This document shows, piece by piece, positions 1-29,730 of a stretch of 64,000 nucleotides of DNA. The translations under genes and the position numbers were made by a program. The stretch is from NCBI RefSeq assembly GCF_026151205.1, contig NC_087081.1:11285113-11349112 (forward strand), in the 5' to 3' direction. Every line of letters starts with the position of its first letter. Within the stretch, counting starts at the first letter, position 1. The DNA is from Bolinopsis microptera. Its lineage: Eukaryota > Ctenophora > Tentaculata > Lobata > Bolinopsidae. The notes beneath the pieces are model-generated. The model had not been told where the DNA came from. It ran no database searches and was given only the letters and a program-made list of their open reading frames with translations.

Positions 1-325
1 TAAAATAAACAAACCCTTGGAGTTTGGTATACAAAATTGTACATGTACAATTTCGCTGCTTTTCTGTAGGTATTGACAAGATATTTATACAGCTCGGGAC
101 ACATCACACTTGTGTTGTGGAGGGCAACTTTCCGGTTTAAACGGTTGAAGGCATTATCTGCATCAACAAGAAGGATACCATGAGTGTCTTCATCTTCATA
201 CATGGTTCTAAGAGCATGAATAGCAGCTTCTACTCCACCTTCTAGGCCTGCTGACGCTTGAAGTGGTGCAGTGGCTGCTAGGATCTCTGGTTTGAGCAGG
301 GTAGTAACTGACTTGCCGATTGTAT
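1..325 (-). mobile_element. Fragment of PHD/RT-type non-LTR retroelement
   Basis: The reverse complement of this stretch matches, almost base for base, the reverse transcriptase region at 35241-35525 of the larger element in this window. It covers the segment after the GEVxRRIIGKS motif through the LLVDADNAFNR motif to the LQGF segment. The match breaks at about 325, just after the codons for IGKS. The left end is cut by the window edge, so the copy may continue outside. It is a truncated, non-functional fragment on the minus strand. Confidence 0.9.
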
Positions 326-470
326 CCATGATTTGTCTTCAATTCTCTTCAGTACAATCATGGATAATATCTTACGAGCACCGTTTGATAGACATAGAGG
401 TCGTAGACTAGTGACAGGACCAGCTGGTTTGCGAGGTTTCGTTTTTAAAACCGTTCGGAAATTACACACA
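326..470 (-). mobile_element. Fragment of a second non-LTR retrotransposon RT
   Basis: Read on the minus strand, this stretch encodes a short peptide containing KPAGPVTSLRPLCLSNGARK, followed by ILSMIVLKRIEDK. That is the fingers/palm start of a non-LTR reverse transcriptase, where RPI.L.N...K.L..I...RI is the family signature. It is a different lineage from the fragment abutting it at 1-325. Only about 45 codons survive, and a CA-rich simple repeat follows. It may belong to the same family as the C-terminal fragment at 61454-61852, but no overlap exists to prove that. Confidence 0.7.
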
Positions 471-566
471 AATGAACAAACGAACACACAAACACACATC
501 TTGAGAAATTACACACGCACAGACAGACACAGACACAAAGAGAGACAGACAGACACACATTCTGAG
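465..566. repeat. CA/GA-rich low-complexity tract
   Basis: Repeated ACACA, CAGACAGACA and AGAGACAGACAG runs form an imperfect microsatellite directly after the RT fragment. It may have grown from a retroelement tail. Reading frames through it only give low-complexity peptides. Confidence 0.7.
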
Positions 567-711
567 ATTATTGTTTAACATAGTTTGCAGTACACCATGA
601 TGTAGATGTACAAATTTATACCCATTGTTAATTAAATATGTAGATATTTAAAATGGGAAAGTTTGTGTATTTTGATGTTATTAATCAGTTATTAATCCAG
701 GAAAGTTTGTA

Positions 712-1605
712 ATGTTAACACGAAGTAAAAGATCCTCTACAGTTACTGTTAAAGTAAAGAGTAACATACATTTAATTCCGATCAAAAAGGAAATAAAAAC
801 TGAACAAGAGGAAGTGACTGGAATATCACATGGTTTCATTTGTCCGAAATGTGAAGCTCACTTCCTTTATGATGAGTTCTTTGTGGAACATATCAGAGAA
901 CATCATGGTGAAACAATCAATGATATGTCTACTAGAAATGTCTTGTTAAATTCTATACAATCATCAGTCAGGTTGGGCAAAGAAAATACTTCTGCTGTTG
1001 GGAAAGCTTTTAAATGTGACGATTGTTCTTATACCTGTAATGAGAACAGTGATCTTGTGAAACATTTTAAATGCATTCACACGGGAGAGAAACCCTACAA
1101 GTGTAACCAATGTTCATATTCTTGCTCTGATAAATCAAGTCTTATCAGACACCAACGTACTCACACGGGAGAGAAACCCTACAAGTGTAACCAATGTTCA
1201 TTTTGTAGTGCTCGGAAAGGTGATCTCATTAGACATATAATGAGGATTCACACAGGAGAGAAACCCTACAAGTGCAACGAATGTTCATATACTTGCTCTG
1301 TTAAATTTAGTTTTGTCAGACACCAACGTACTCACACGGGAGAGAAACCCTACAAGTGCAAGGAATGTTCATATACTTGCTCTGATAAATCTAATCTTAT
1401 TAGACACCAATGTACTCATATGGGAGAGAAACCCTACAAGTGTAAGGAATGTTCATATGCTTGCTCTGTCAAATCTTATCTTTTGGTGCACATACGTACT
1501 CACACGGGAAAGAAACCCTACAAGTGCAAGGAATGTTCATATACTTGCTCTGTTAAATCAAGTCTTAATAAACACCAACGTACTCACACGGGACAGGAAC
1601 TTTAA
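712..1605 (+). CDS. C2H2 zinc-finger protein, intronless, 8 fingers
   Basis: Predicted 297-residue protein, likely a nuclear DNA-binding factor. An N-terminal basic stretch is followed by two overlapping consensus sumoylation sites (IKKE and IKTE, about residues 24-30). One divergent finger lies at about residues 43-66 (CPKC...H...H). After a spacer, seven tandem C2H2 fingers run from about residue 100 to the end, joined by HTGEKPYKC linkers. Several carry the pattern C-x2-CSYTCS-x-KS-x-L. Linker DNA is nearly identical from finger to finger, so the array grew by recent duplication. The ATG at 712 is the first in frame. The gene has no introns, unlike its neighbour, so a retrogene origin or a lineage-specific expansion is possible. 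The target is unknown. One finger has HMGEKP instead of HTGEKP. Confidence 0.88.
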   Translation: MLTRSKRSSTVTVKVKSNIHLIPIKKEIKTEQEEVTGISHGFICPKCEAHFLYDEFFVEHIREHHGETINDMSTRNVLLNSIQSSVRLGKENTSAVGKAFKCDDCSYTCNENSDLVKHFKCIHTGEKPYKCNQCSYSCSDKSSLIRHQRTHTGEKPYKCNQCSFCSARKGDLIRHIMRIHTGEKPYKCNECSYTCSVKFSFVRHQRTHTGEKPYKCKECSYTCSDKSNLIRHQCTHMGEKPYKCKECSYACSVKSYLLVHIRTHTGKKPYKCKECSYTCSVKSSLNKHQRTHTGQEL

Positions 1606-1645
1606 AATTTCCAGGAATGTTCTTATACAACTGTTAAACTTGTTG
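1590..1645 (+). pseudogene. Decayed ninth zinc finger
   Basis: DNA after the last intact finger still aligns with the repeat unit (a GGAATGTTCxTATAC core followed by TGTTAAA). It is frame-broken by the TAA that ends the 297-residue protein. The +1 frame still reads a degenerate RNVLI...LLN segment. The array was probably one finger longer before the stop arose. Confidence 0.6.
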
Positions 1646-2806
1646 TGATCAGTCAAACTTTATTACAAACCAGTGTATTCACTGGTAGAAAATGTCAGTT
1701 TACTTCCACTTTTATATTATAAGTTCACTAACGAGGTATGATCAATGATTGCTTATATAATATATAATCTAGAAATTATCTCCGCATATGTTTAAAGTTA
1801 TGTTTGAAAGCAATTTTTCTGATTTTAATTACAAAATTGTGCAGTTTGTTACACAGATGAATGTGAAATTAAGCTTTTGTCGATATTAAAGTAAATCATA
1901 ATCTTCGATATATCTAACCATTAATTGAAACCCCATTAATTTTATTGTATTTCCAATATATGTATGTACTGAAGGGGTATCCTAAGAAGATTCTTGGTCT
2001 CATGCCAGGGCCCCTCCCACTTCCCAGTGGCGTAACGTCCCCCTCTTAAAGTAGGAACGTAAAATTGGATAATTTAGGTGATTTTATAGGGTACACCATT
2101 AAAATCTTTAAAGAAATGTGTCTCTAAAGCAAAACGCACAGTTTCTCAATTGTCCCACATTCGAACGATGATTTGGCACCACCCTAAGATGGCACCCCCC
2201 GCACGCCGGGGTCAGCGGGGCTCTTTGTTATGCCACTGGCCCCTCCTAATTCCACCCTCACTTTTCTGATCATTTGGCTGAGTTGACCGAGGAGACATTA
2301 CACAGATTTTTCCATACATTAATACATGAAATTTACACCCCACTTAATTAGTCCAACAGTAAATTTGTGCTCTCTTTGTGCGATTTTCTTAAAGAAGGAA
2401 GTTTAATTCGAGGTCTATTTTTCGTATAGAATTTGAGTTAGTATGTGGATTGGTAAATAGCAGTAGAAAGCATTGAAATATATTGGCCTAGCGGAACTAT
2501 GTTTCTGCCATAATAAATGATTATTGGAGTACAACAACCTTTGTTAAATCGCTACTTGCTGCTCAATATGATACAATAATTGTGTCTTATTAATGTAGGA
2601 AAAAAGTGCACTGTCTCATGTTTAAGTTCTGCAGGATTTGTTAATTGCTTCACGCAAAATGTAATAACCACTATTACGAGAAGAATAAAAGCACAATGCA
2701 TGTTGATTGTTGCTTTTATTAACTATATTCTTTTCTTATATAATATGTTAAGAGTCAAGTGCGGAATTATTGACATTATTATTTAGTTTTAGGAAAGTGT
2801 AGAAAC
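1606..2806. other. Intergenic region between zinc-finger genes
   Basis: AT-rich spacer. It starts with a decayed finger remnant (1606-1645) and contains a short MITE at 2025-2238. A short AT-rich leader precedes the next start codon. I see no gene. Confidence 0.6.
2025..2238. mobile_element. Short MITE with CAGTGGCRTAAC inverted ends
   Basis: The left end CAGTGGCGTAAC (2025-2036) is the inverse, with one mismatch, of the right end GTTATGCCACTG (2227-2238), giving a 214 bp element. The flanking octamers CCACTTCC and GCCCCTCC match at only 5 of 8 positions. An 8 bp hAT-type target duplication is therefore possible but not shown. It has no coding capacity. Confidence 0.55.
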
Positions 2807-21603
<18,797 letters not shown>

Positions 21604-22604
21604 GAAGTGAAGAATAAATGGAAAAGGTTATGACGTCACGTGGTTGGTTGTTTGAACTACGTCACAAAATATTACGTGATGACGTCGTGTGACTTTTTAA
21701 TGACGTTATACTAGAGATAAGAACTGCAACGTTAATGTGAGGATTGTGGGAGTAAGAATAAACCACTTAATCGCTAATTACACTTGTTTAGCTAATTACT
21801 GTACTCCGAAAAGCAAATTTCGTATATTCTTCAGGGTTTTGACTTCATGTATTCGCAAAGTGAGTTATAAACATAATGATTTCAGAATTTAATTCGAAGC
21901 TTCTAACTTGTTTAATGTTGAGTTTTTGAGGCTTGGAAGCTGCATTGTAAATTTCTTGTTTATTCTCGGATTAGCTTGGGATATTTAAGCAAGATCTTTG
22001 TTATTACATAATTAACTTAAGTGTAGTATATCCGCTGGTGACCAACGTAATAATATGTTATCGTCGATTTTCCTTTTTCTTGATATCTGTTATCCGTGTT
22101 CGATTTTGAAGTTGCTACTTCGTTCAAAATCCTTATTTCTGGCACTTTATATAATGCGTACTTAAATTTTCGAAGCTTTCAGTCTTACGCTTTTAATATC
22201 TTCGGTCATAGACTTTGGTATTCAATTTAGATCTTAAAGGAATATTTGGAACCAAATTGTATCAATCGTCCGTGTTTTTCATGTATCGCAATTGGACAGT
22301 ATCAATCATTTAAGGTAACATTTGAGCTCATAATGTCATTGTCACACGAAACATTTTTAACCAGCACTTTATTTTTTGCCAATCGAAATAATCCATCTCC
22401 TTGTATCTTATATTAATCATGTATTAGCCACTATATCAGTTAAGTTATTCATTTGTTTCACTGCTTACTACTACCACATTTTTGTGAATCCATTAAAAGT
22501 TCAACTGATAATTATTTTATATAACATTCCCCTTTACCCCAATCAATCTTAACACAAACCCAACAATATTAACCTGACTATTTTGTAGATTTAAGTTAAG
22601 CAAA
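21604..22604. other. 3' flank of zinc-finger gene and 5' flank of small gene
   Basis: AATAAA-type signals at about 21613 and 21757 probably serve the zinc-finger transcript. The rest is AT-rich with no coding frame. A TTTTGTAG acceptor at 22588 suggests a 5' UTR intron for the next gene. Confidence 0.5.
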
Positions 22605-22945
22605 ATGGGTCGAATGAACAAATCCGCAAGACGATCTGCCGCTGATAAGGCTAAAGGTATCGATCAGAACGACAGTTCTCTCCACAAACCTCTGATCACT
22701 GGTGTCAAGAGGAAGAACAAGATGAGGTAATTTAATGTTTATATTTATTTAACATTTATGGTAGTACAGTTTTAACTTAATTGAACATTTATTATAATCG
22801 TACAGTTTTTTAAATATATTTACGTTTTACTTTTTACAGGGCTGTTGTGCTGCGCGATCTTGCCCAGAACGTCAAATCAGACAAATCTGGACTCAAGTTG
22901 GACACCGACGATGTCGTGCTCGTAAACCTGTCAGCTCAGTCATAA
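22605..22945 (+). CDS. Small basic protein, 75 residues, two exons
   Basis: Exons 22605-22726 and 22840-22945 join in phase (228 nt). The N-terminal half is strongly basic and Ser/Ala/Lys-rich (MGRMNKSARRSAADKAKG), with KRKNKMR at the junction. The C-terminal half is mixed, with DTDDVVLVNLSAQS at the end. There is no signal peptide or membrane segment. A good GTAATT donor, a TTTTTACAG acceptor and a likely spliced 5' UTR support a real gene. I do not recognise the family. The charge pattern would suit a nucleolar or nucleic-acid-associated protein, which is inference only. Confidence 0.75.
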
Positions 22946-24007
22946 GTGTGACGTCATTCGTGATGTCATCAGACGTTTCCAGACTGGTTCTAGGAATGTC
23001 AACTGGGTTTAACATGGTGTAAAGACTGTAAAACGGTCACTCTTAATTGGGTGGCGTGTTTGTTAAAAGACTGTTTTACTGTTTTCCGTTGCCGGACTCA
23101 ATCTCAATTGTTTAAGTTATTTGTTAAGTATTAAGATTAAAACTCAAATTATTTATACTATGATTTATTTGTATTTGTATTTAAATTCCAAAAAAAGTTT
23201 ATATTTTATACGATTTATGATAAGTTTATTTTTTATTTAAGATTTATTTTGATACGGATTTTTCGTCGTGAACTCACTGCTTGGTACAAAAGAGGATCTT
23301 GTCAATTCTCGATCTCAAAACGTAAACGATTTGACACTTATTTCTTTAATTGTACGCAGTTGTAAAAAACTCTTGTAAAATTTAAATTTTCGTTCAAATT
23401 ATTTTTCTGTGATTTTTCTTCTCCGAAAAATCATGTCTGGGTTTTCAAAGATTTTATTTGTTTATCTAACTTGTTATTGATTTTCCATTTTAAAATTTTA
23501 GCCAGTAACGTCATTTATATTTCATTAGGCATATCTGACGCCACATTATTGGTTACAATTTTAATAATTTCACTTTCCGTTTGTTTCCCACAAAACTATT
23601 CCAAAATTCTGAAAATCATCCTAATTTCGCTCCCTTAAATCGTTCCCCTAATCGTCGTCTTTTTATTGTGTTCTGATTCAAATACGAAAAAAACATCAAT
23701 TGGGTGGCGTGGAACTGGAAGCATTTGCAAATTATAATCTCATTTGTGTTTTGATCCACACAAATATGAAATAAAAAATAGAGTTTTATCGTCTTCTCAA
23801 CAGTCAAAGTTCCATCTAAATTTTGATTAAGTTACTTATAAGTAAATATTAACTGGCGTCTGGATTCTGGAAGGTACACTTGACACTGTTATGTTTCATA
23901 ACCCTCTTATTGCTTATCAGATTGATAAAGTATCAGTACTAAAAGTAAAAGAGCTTGGAGCTACACTCCATTAAAAAAACGGGTTAACGGCCGGGTGTTA
24001 AAATATT
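22946..24007. other. AT-rich intergenic region
   Basis: 3' flank of the small basic-protein gene, followed by AT-rich spacer with many poly(A)/poly(T) runs. No gene or repeat array was seen. Confidence 0.5.
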
Positions 24008-24377
24008 CATATTATCAAGACCGTCGACAATCCAACTCGGCGCTCGTCTTCAGTCTTGTTTAACGAGCGTGCTAAATCACTCTTGAGTCTTAAAATAACT
24101 CTTCAGTCGATCTTCGAGATTGTTTTAAAAGCCCCCCCCCCCCCCCCCCCGACAGTTGAAACCAACTTGAGTCGATGTATTTTTGGACGCTGATTCCGAA
24201 TCACCCCCATGACATATGACATAGGATTGAAATGCTCCCCTGGTGAGAAATTGGCGAAAATCTGTCTCGATCACGTGATAATATCAAATATGACCGTATA
24301 ATTAATCACTCGATCTACACTTGTAGGTTTACAACCTACCAGGACGCGCGCCGAGTTGGACTCGTCGACGGTCCTAA
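24008..24377. mobile_element. 370 bp MITE with GACCGTCGAC ends
   Basis: The left end GACCGTCGACAATCCAACTC is inverted at the right end (GAGTTGGACTCGTCGACGGTC), with the homology continuing through CGGCGC. The interior has a 19 bp poly(C) tract and one CACGTGA site. Single ends of the same family occur at 24795-24855 (right-end type), 38216-38270 (left-end type) and perhaps 13645-13660. Confidence 0.65.
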
Positions 24378-26002
24378 TATATGGTCCAATATATGGAACA
24401 GATCTTATACGAGTATCACCCGTTAAGATCTACACTCGACTGTCACGTTACGTGACTTCTTCAACCCGTTCTCTAGCTGGCCCTGAACGATTATTCAAAT
24501 AAAAACCCTGACCCTCTAATCTGATCACAACCCTGGCCTAAGTCCTAACCCTAACCCAATATGCTGAAACCCTAACCCTAACGAGAAATTCGACTAACCC
24601 CCTTATACGGTCATATCACTTACGTACCTGGGGACCCCAGGCTATTATGTTCATAAACATGATTCGGCGGAATGACAGGCTGAGCGCCGCCCAGTAATCA
24701 TATCACATGATGTCCCAATATCCACATAATTAAAAATTTCCTCCTAAACCCATTTTCGGACCCTTCTGTGGCCCGCTCGCTTCGCTCGCAGCGGCTTTGT
24801 AGGTTTACAACCTACCCACTACCAGGACGCGCACCGAGTTGAACTCGTCGATGGAACAGATATTTTACGAGTATCACCCGTTAAGCAGCGGCTAAGTTAC
24901 TTGTAGCGCGTTGCGTTACTGTGCCGCGCCGCGCACTTAATAAGGCTTCTCACAGCGACACTGGCTAGATCGGCGAAATGCGCTACTGTGCCACGCCGAG
25001 CTGCCATGAATTGACATCGTCAATTAACTAAGTTACTTTCCGCGTTTCCCAATTTTGAAAAGGGGTGGGCTCCGAGGCTACTGCGGCAAAGGTCGGGGGC
25101 GCAGCCCTCGGAGAATTTTAACTGGATTATATGTTAAACCAATAGGATATCAATAAAGAAGGTTCAAAGTAGTTGATTAGACACTCGGTAATATTTTGGA
25201 TTCAAAACATTGGACACTCATGGAATTTTAAGTCATTTAGAAAGGAAAAATTTTCCTCTCTAAATGAGAGGGGGGTGAAATTTGCGAAATCAGTTGTATC
25301 ACGTCGTGACCCCCACGGTCGTTTTCCACCTAACCAAGTGCTTGTTGTGAGGCGGGCGCGCGCTACTGCAAGGGCTCTGGATAAAGCAACGGTCGTTTCA
25401 TTATGGTGGAGTGGCCTGACAATACAGGGGAGCCGCGCGCGCGCATGAGAGGGTCATACAACGTATGGCTAGGAATCAGCGTCCAAAATACATATATTAA
25501 AGTTGGTTTCAACTGTTGGGAGCTCTTTTAGAACAATCTCGAAGTCCCTCCGATTTAGCACGCTCGATGTGGTCCAATGATCCATCGCACTGCAATTTAA
25601 CAAAACATTATTTACTGGGCCGCGCTCAGCCTGTCATTCCGCCAATTCTAATTCTTTATTATGTTAATGAACATAATAGCCTGGGGTCCTCAGGTAAAAC
25701 ATTATTTGATGCGCGGCGCGGCCGGTACAGTAGTTGGTAATTTGCATTGCACTACAAAATTTTGGTACGCCGCGCATATTTTCAATTTTATCTTATTTGT
25801 AATTTACACCGAAGTATTTGCCGCACCTCGTAGGCCCACTGCTTTATCCAAAGCCTTAGCAGTGGCGATTGCCCGCCTCTTCATTGTCATGCATTGTGAA
25901 ACAAGCCCTCCCGCAGTGGCGCGAATCTAGAAAGCACATGGTTAGCTAGGTGAACACTGCACACGAGTCTACGGCTAGCTGCATGCACTGTATATTGTGA
26001 TT
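24378..26002. repeat. Mosaic of degenerate transposon pieces
   Basis: No host gene. It holds telomere-like CCCTAA words (24543-24580) inside a block repeated inverted at 33530-33770. An inverted pair lies at 24627-24690 and 25613-25694, and another at ~24150-24210 and ~25475-25525. GC-rich CGCTCGCTTCGCTCGC lies at ~24776. Blocks at 24893-25025 and 25296-25470 recur in direct orientation at 32965-33060 and 32589-32700. Its open frames are short and lack domains. Confidence 0.6.
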
Positions 26003-26034
26003 AACGTGAGTAGTGTAAGAGGATTTTTTCGAGC

Positions 26035-26151
26035 TCCGTTTACCCCTAAAATTGGGGTACATTTAGCTTTAGCACAGTTGACTAATCTGCCAGATTTTTT
26101 AGCCGGAGATTACAAGTTCGAATCCCAGTCGAAGCCATTCTTTTCTGCTTG
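26035..26151 (+). other. tRNA-like (B-box) sequence at palindrome end
   Basis: TTTAGCACAGTTGACTAATC followed ~35 bases later by AGTTCGAATCCCAGTCG looks like the A-box/D-arm and B-box/T-arm of a tRNA. The anticodon stem is poor, so it is a tRNA-derived remnant rather than a tRNA gene. Mirrored at 32389-32505. Confidence 0.45.
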
Positions 26152-26929
26152 ATTGGTGCAGCGGTTTCATGTCATCATCTTCGCCTGTCACATGACTTAT
26201 CTAGTCACGTGACTTGTGTAATTGAAGATGAAGCTGTACATTTATTTAATTAGATGATTCGTATTCTATTCAGATAGTCTCTAGATATAAATGAAACACC
26301 AAGTATCACTATCAACAGCGTTAACATCTGGCACGCGGCGACCTTTTATTTGTAAAGTGTGCTGATAAAGTGAGATAATGAATAATGAGCTTTCTAAATT
26401 TAACTAGGGACAGAGTGTACCGTTTCAGGACAACACCTGCAACTTTGCTTACACTATCATTCAGCGTTCAGCGGTGTGTTGCGTAAATTTTGACTCTGAT
26501 TCAGCTTTAATTGTTATTATCTTTAACTTTAAGGTTAAGTTTTTAATTCTTTTACCGTAGTCGGTCACGTAACACTGACTGTTTGATATGAAATCTAATT
26601 TATAAAGAGCACTTTCAGGATGCAGATGGTTACTCTACAGCAGCTCAAGAATACTACGTCATTGTATAGCCATAAGCCTTGTACAGCATAGTTACAGTAA
26701 CATCTGTGCAATGTATTTGACACAAATCTCTTGTCAAGAACTGGTCTAGATATTTTCTACTTTCTAAAATTATATCATATGAATGAATACTGAATGATAA
26801 TTATAATGTATTATTTAAATAAGTTATAATGTAGACAAGGAAACACACGTTTAGATTTTTGAAGATAACTTAAACAAAACTATATTCAATAACTCTATAT
26901 CATATATATTATATATGTCCAAATACTTA

Positions 26930-27662
26930 TCAATAGTTAACAACGTTTTGGTTATAAAGTTCATGAATCTTCCTAACGATATTTTTGTTCTCGTTCATTA
27001 GTTTGTTGACATCAGATAGACTAGTAGTCATGATAACTGCATCCAATAGAGCTCGCTCTTCCATACTTAAAATTGTGGTGATATCTTGTCCACAGTCAGC
27101 GAGAAGCTGCTCCAATGTCTCAAAAATTTCAGTTTTCATTATGTAAGAGAATAAAAAGTCGAAACATGTGTCTTCCTCTTTACATAATTTTCTTTGTAAC
27201 AGGACGTCTACTGTCTAGAGTTTTGAGTAATTTCGACATCTTCACCTTTTTATTTATTTGCTTGATTACTACACCTTTTCGCTTGCCTTTGCGTTGTCGA
27301 ACAATACTAGATTCTGTTTTTGACTCATCATCACCGCTTGTTTCCTCAGAGTTAGAACCGTCTTGATGAGATCTTTCAGATATTGTTGTATCAGTATCTG
27401 AATATGTGGCAGCAGGATAATCCATTTCAACATCAGACACATCCGAGTTAGCTTTTGACACGATAGAGCTTGTGTCTGACTGTACGTTCTCTCGATGAAA
27501 CCGACTTTTGTGTGAGGACAGACTTCGCTTGTTAGCGAATTGTTTATCACAGAGCGGGCAAAACACTGACATCACTGATTGAAATGAACTGTTCCCGACA
27601 GTCTTCTCCTTATATAGGCGACTGCTCACAAATTTACGCAAATATCGCTTAATTTTACTCAA
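26930..27662 (-). pseudogene. Frameshifted left-arm copy of one-finger acidic protein gene
   Basis: This is the mirror copy of the right-arm gene at 30885-31610. The open frame runs 27662-27180, then shifts because of a 7 bp insertion (an extra AGTAGAC beside an AGAC) at about 27209-27215. The remaining C-terminal codons are intact in another frame down to 26930. One missense difference in the finger region changes Gly to Arg (FHGENV to FHRENV). The intact sequence on both sides of the break suggests recent damage. Confidence 0.8.
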
Positions 27663-28817
27663 ATGTTATTCAATGCTTCAATACTCAATGTTGTTAATTT
27701 TTTGGTCCTATATTATTCGATGTTGCCCAAATGTTGCTTAGTGTTGCTTAATGACCAATGTTGATTAATGTTGTTCGATGTTGCTAGATATTTCTCAATA
27801 TTGTTCATTTGGTCGTATATTATTCAATGTTGCTCAAATGTTGTTCAAATGTTGTTAAAATTCTGCTTAAATGCTGCTTAAATGTTGCTTAAATGTTGCT
27901 AAAATTAAATGTTGTTTCACTGTTGCTTAAATGTTGCTTAAATGTTTCCTAATATTGTTAAATGTTGCCTAAATGTTGTTAAACATTGCTGAATATTGCT
28001 GAGTGTTGTTCAAATGTTGCCCAAATGTTGCTTAGTGTTGCTTAATGACCAATGTTGATTAATGTTGTTCGATGTTGCTAGATGTTTCTCAATATTGTTC
28101 ATTTGGTCGTATATAATTCGATGTTGCCCAAATGTTGCTAAGTGTTGCTTAATGACCAATGTTGATTAATGTTGTTCGATGTTGCTAGATGTTTCTCAAT
28201 ATTGTTCATTTGGTCGTATATTATTTAATGTTGCTCAAATGTTGTTCAAATGTTGCTAAAATTCTGCTTAAATGCTGCTTAAATGTTGCTTAAATGTTGC
28301 TAAAATTAAATGTTGTTTCACTGTTGCTTACATGTTGCTTAAATGTTTCCTAATATTGTTAAATGTTGCCTAAATGTTGTTAAACATTGCTGAATATTGC
28401 TGAGTGTTGTTCAAATGTTGCCCAAATGTTGCTTAGTGTTGCTTAATGACCAATGTTGATTAATGTTGTTCGATGTTGCTAGATGTTTCTCAATATTGTT
28501 CATTTGGTCGTATATAATTCGATGTTGCCCAAATGTTGCTAAGTGTTGCTTAATGACCAATGTTGATTAATGTTGTTCGATGTTGCTAGATGTTTCTCAA
28601 TATTGTTCATTTGGTCGTATATTATTCAATGTTGCTCAAATGTTGTTCAAATGTTGCTAAAATTCTGCTTAAATGCTGCTTAAATGTTGCTTAAATGTTG
28701 CTAAAATTAAATGTTGTTTCACTGTTGCTTAAATGTTGCTTAAATGTTTCCTAATATTGTTAAATGTTGCCTAAATGTTGTTAAACATTGCTGAATATTG
28801 CTGAGTGTTGTTCAAAA
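27663..28817. repeat. Higher-order tandem repeat, left arm
   Basis: Built of ~10-12 bp words (AATGTTGCTTA, AATGTTGTTCA, AATATTGTTCA) grouped into a ~400 bp higher-order unit present about three times. The marker AAAATTCTGCTTAAATGCTG recurs near 27858, 28258 and 28660. The mirror block is at 29731-30884. Confidence 0.92.
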
Positions 28818-29730
28818 GGCTAAAATTTTGACTCTATCCAGCGCAAATACACCCATTTTTCAGTGCTTAAATCTATTTTTAGTAACACTTAGTTCAGTGA
28901 CATAATAACATGGTTCGTATGTTCGAGGTTGAGAGTTCGAAACCTTGCTTTTATAATTTACAATTTCCTTTCCTAATTTAATTAAGTACTTCACGTTGGT
29001 TATTTTTCACCTCAATAAACTAATAAATAATAAAGTTTTCACCCGGATAATTAATAATAAAATCATCTTGACAGGCTTGTCACATACCACTAGGTAAATA
29101 ACACTATTACCTATAATGTATCTGACCGCATTTAAAGTGTTGCTATGTATTAGATCATCTCAAGTTACACCCTCACTAAAGTTAAGTGATACAATGGACA
29201 TGCCCGGGCGTGTTATGATTGTAATGTAACTTGGACAACTACCATAAGCACTCCGGTACAGAAACGGCAGCAAAGTACAATAGCGAGAAATGATCCAGGT
29301 GCTGGTAATTGTCCAAGTTACATTACAATCATAACACGCCCGGGCATGTCCATTGTATCACTTAACTTTAGTGAGGGTGTAACTTGAGATGATCTAATAC
29401 ATAGCAACACTTTAAATGCGGTCAGATACATTATAGGTAATAGTGTTATTTACCTAGTGGTATGTGACAAGCCTGTCAAGATGATTTTATTATTAATTAT
29501 CCGGGTGAAAACTTTATTATTTATTAGTTTATTGAGGTGAAAAATAACCAACGTGAAGTACTTAATTAAATTAGGAAAGGAAATTGTAAATTATAAAAGC
29601 AAGGTTTCGAACTCTCAACCTCGAACATACGAACCATGTTATTATGTCACTGAACTAAGTGTTACTAAAAATAGATTTAAGCACTGAAAAATGGGTGTAT
29701 TTGCGCTGGATAGAGTCAAAATTTTAGCCT

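Noticed and set aside
25173-25930. Several 70-90 codon frames in the repeat mosaic.
   Set aside because: Overlapping frames in GC-rich palindromic repeat DNA, with no domain and no splice context.
26051-26130. Functional tRNA gene.
   Set aside because: A-box and B-box words are present, but the anticodon and acceptor stems do not pair well.
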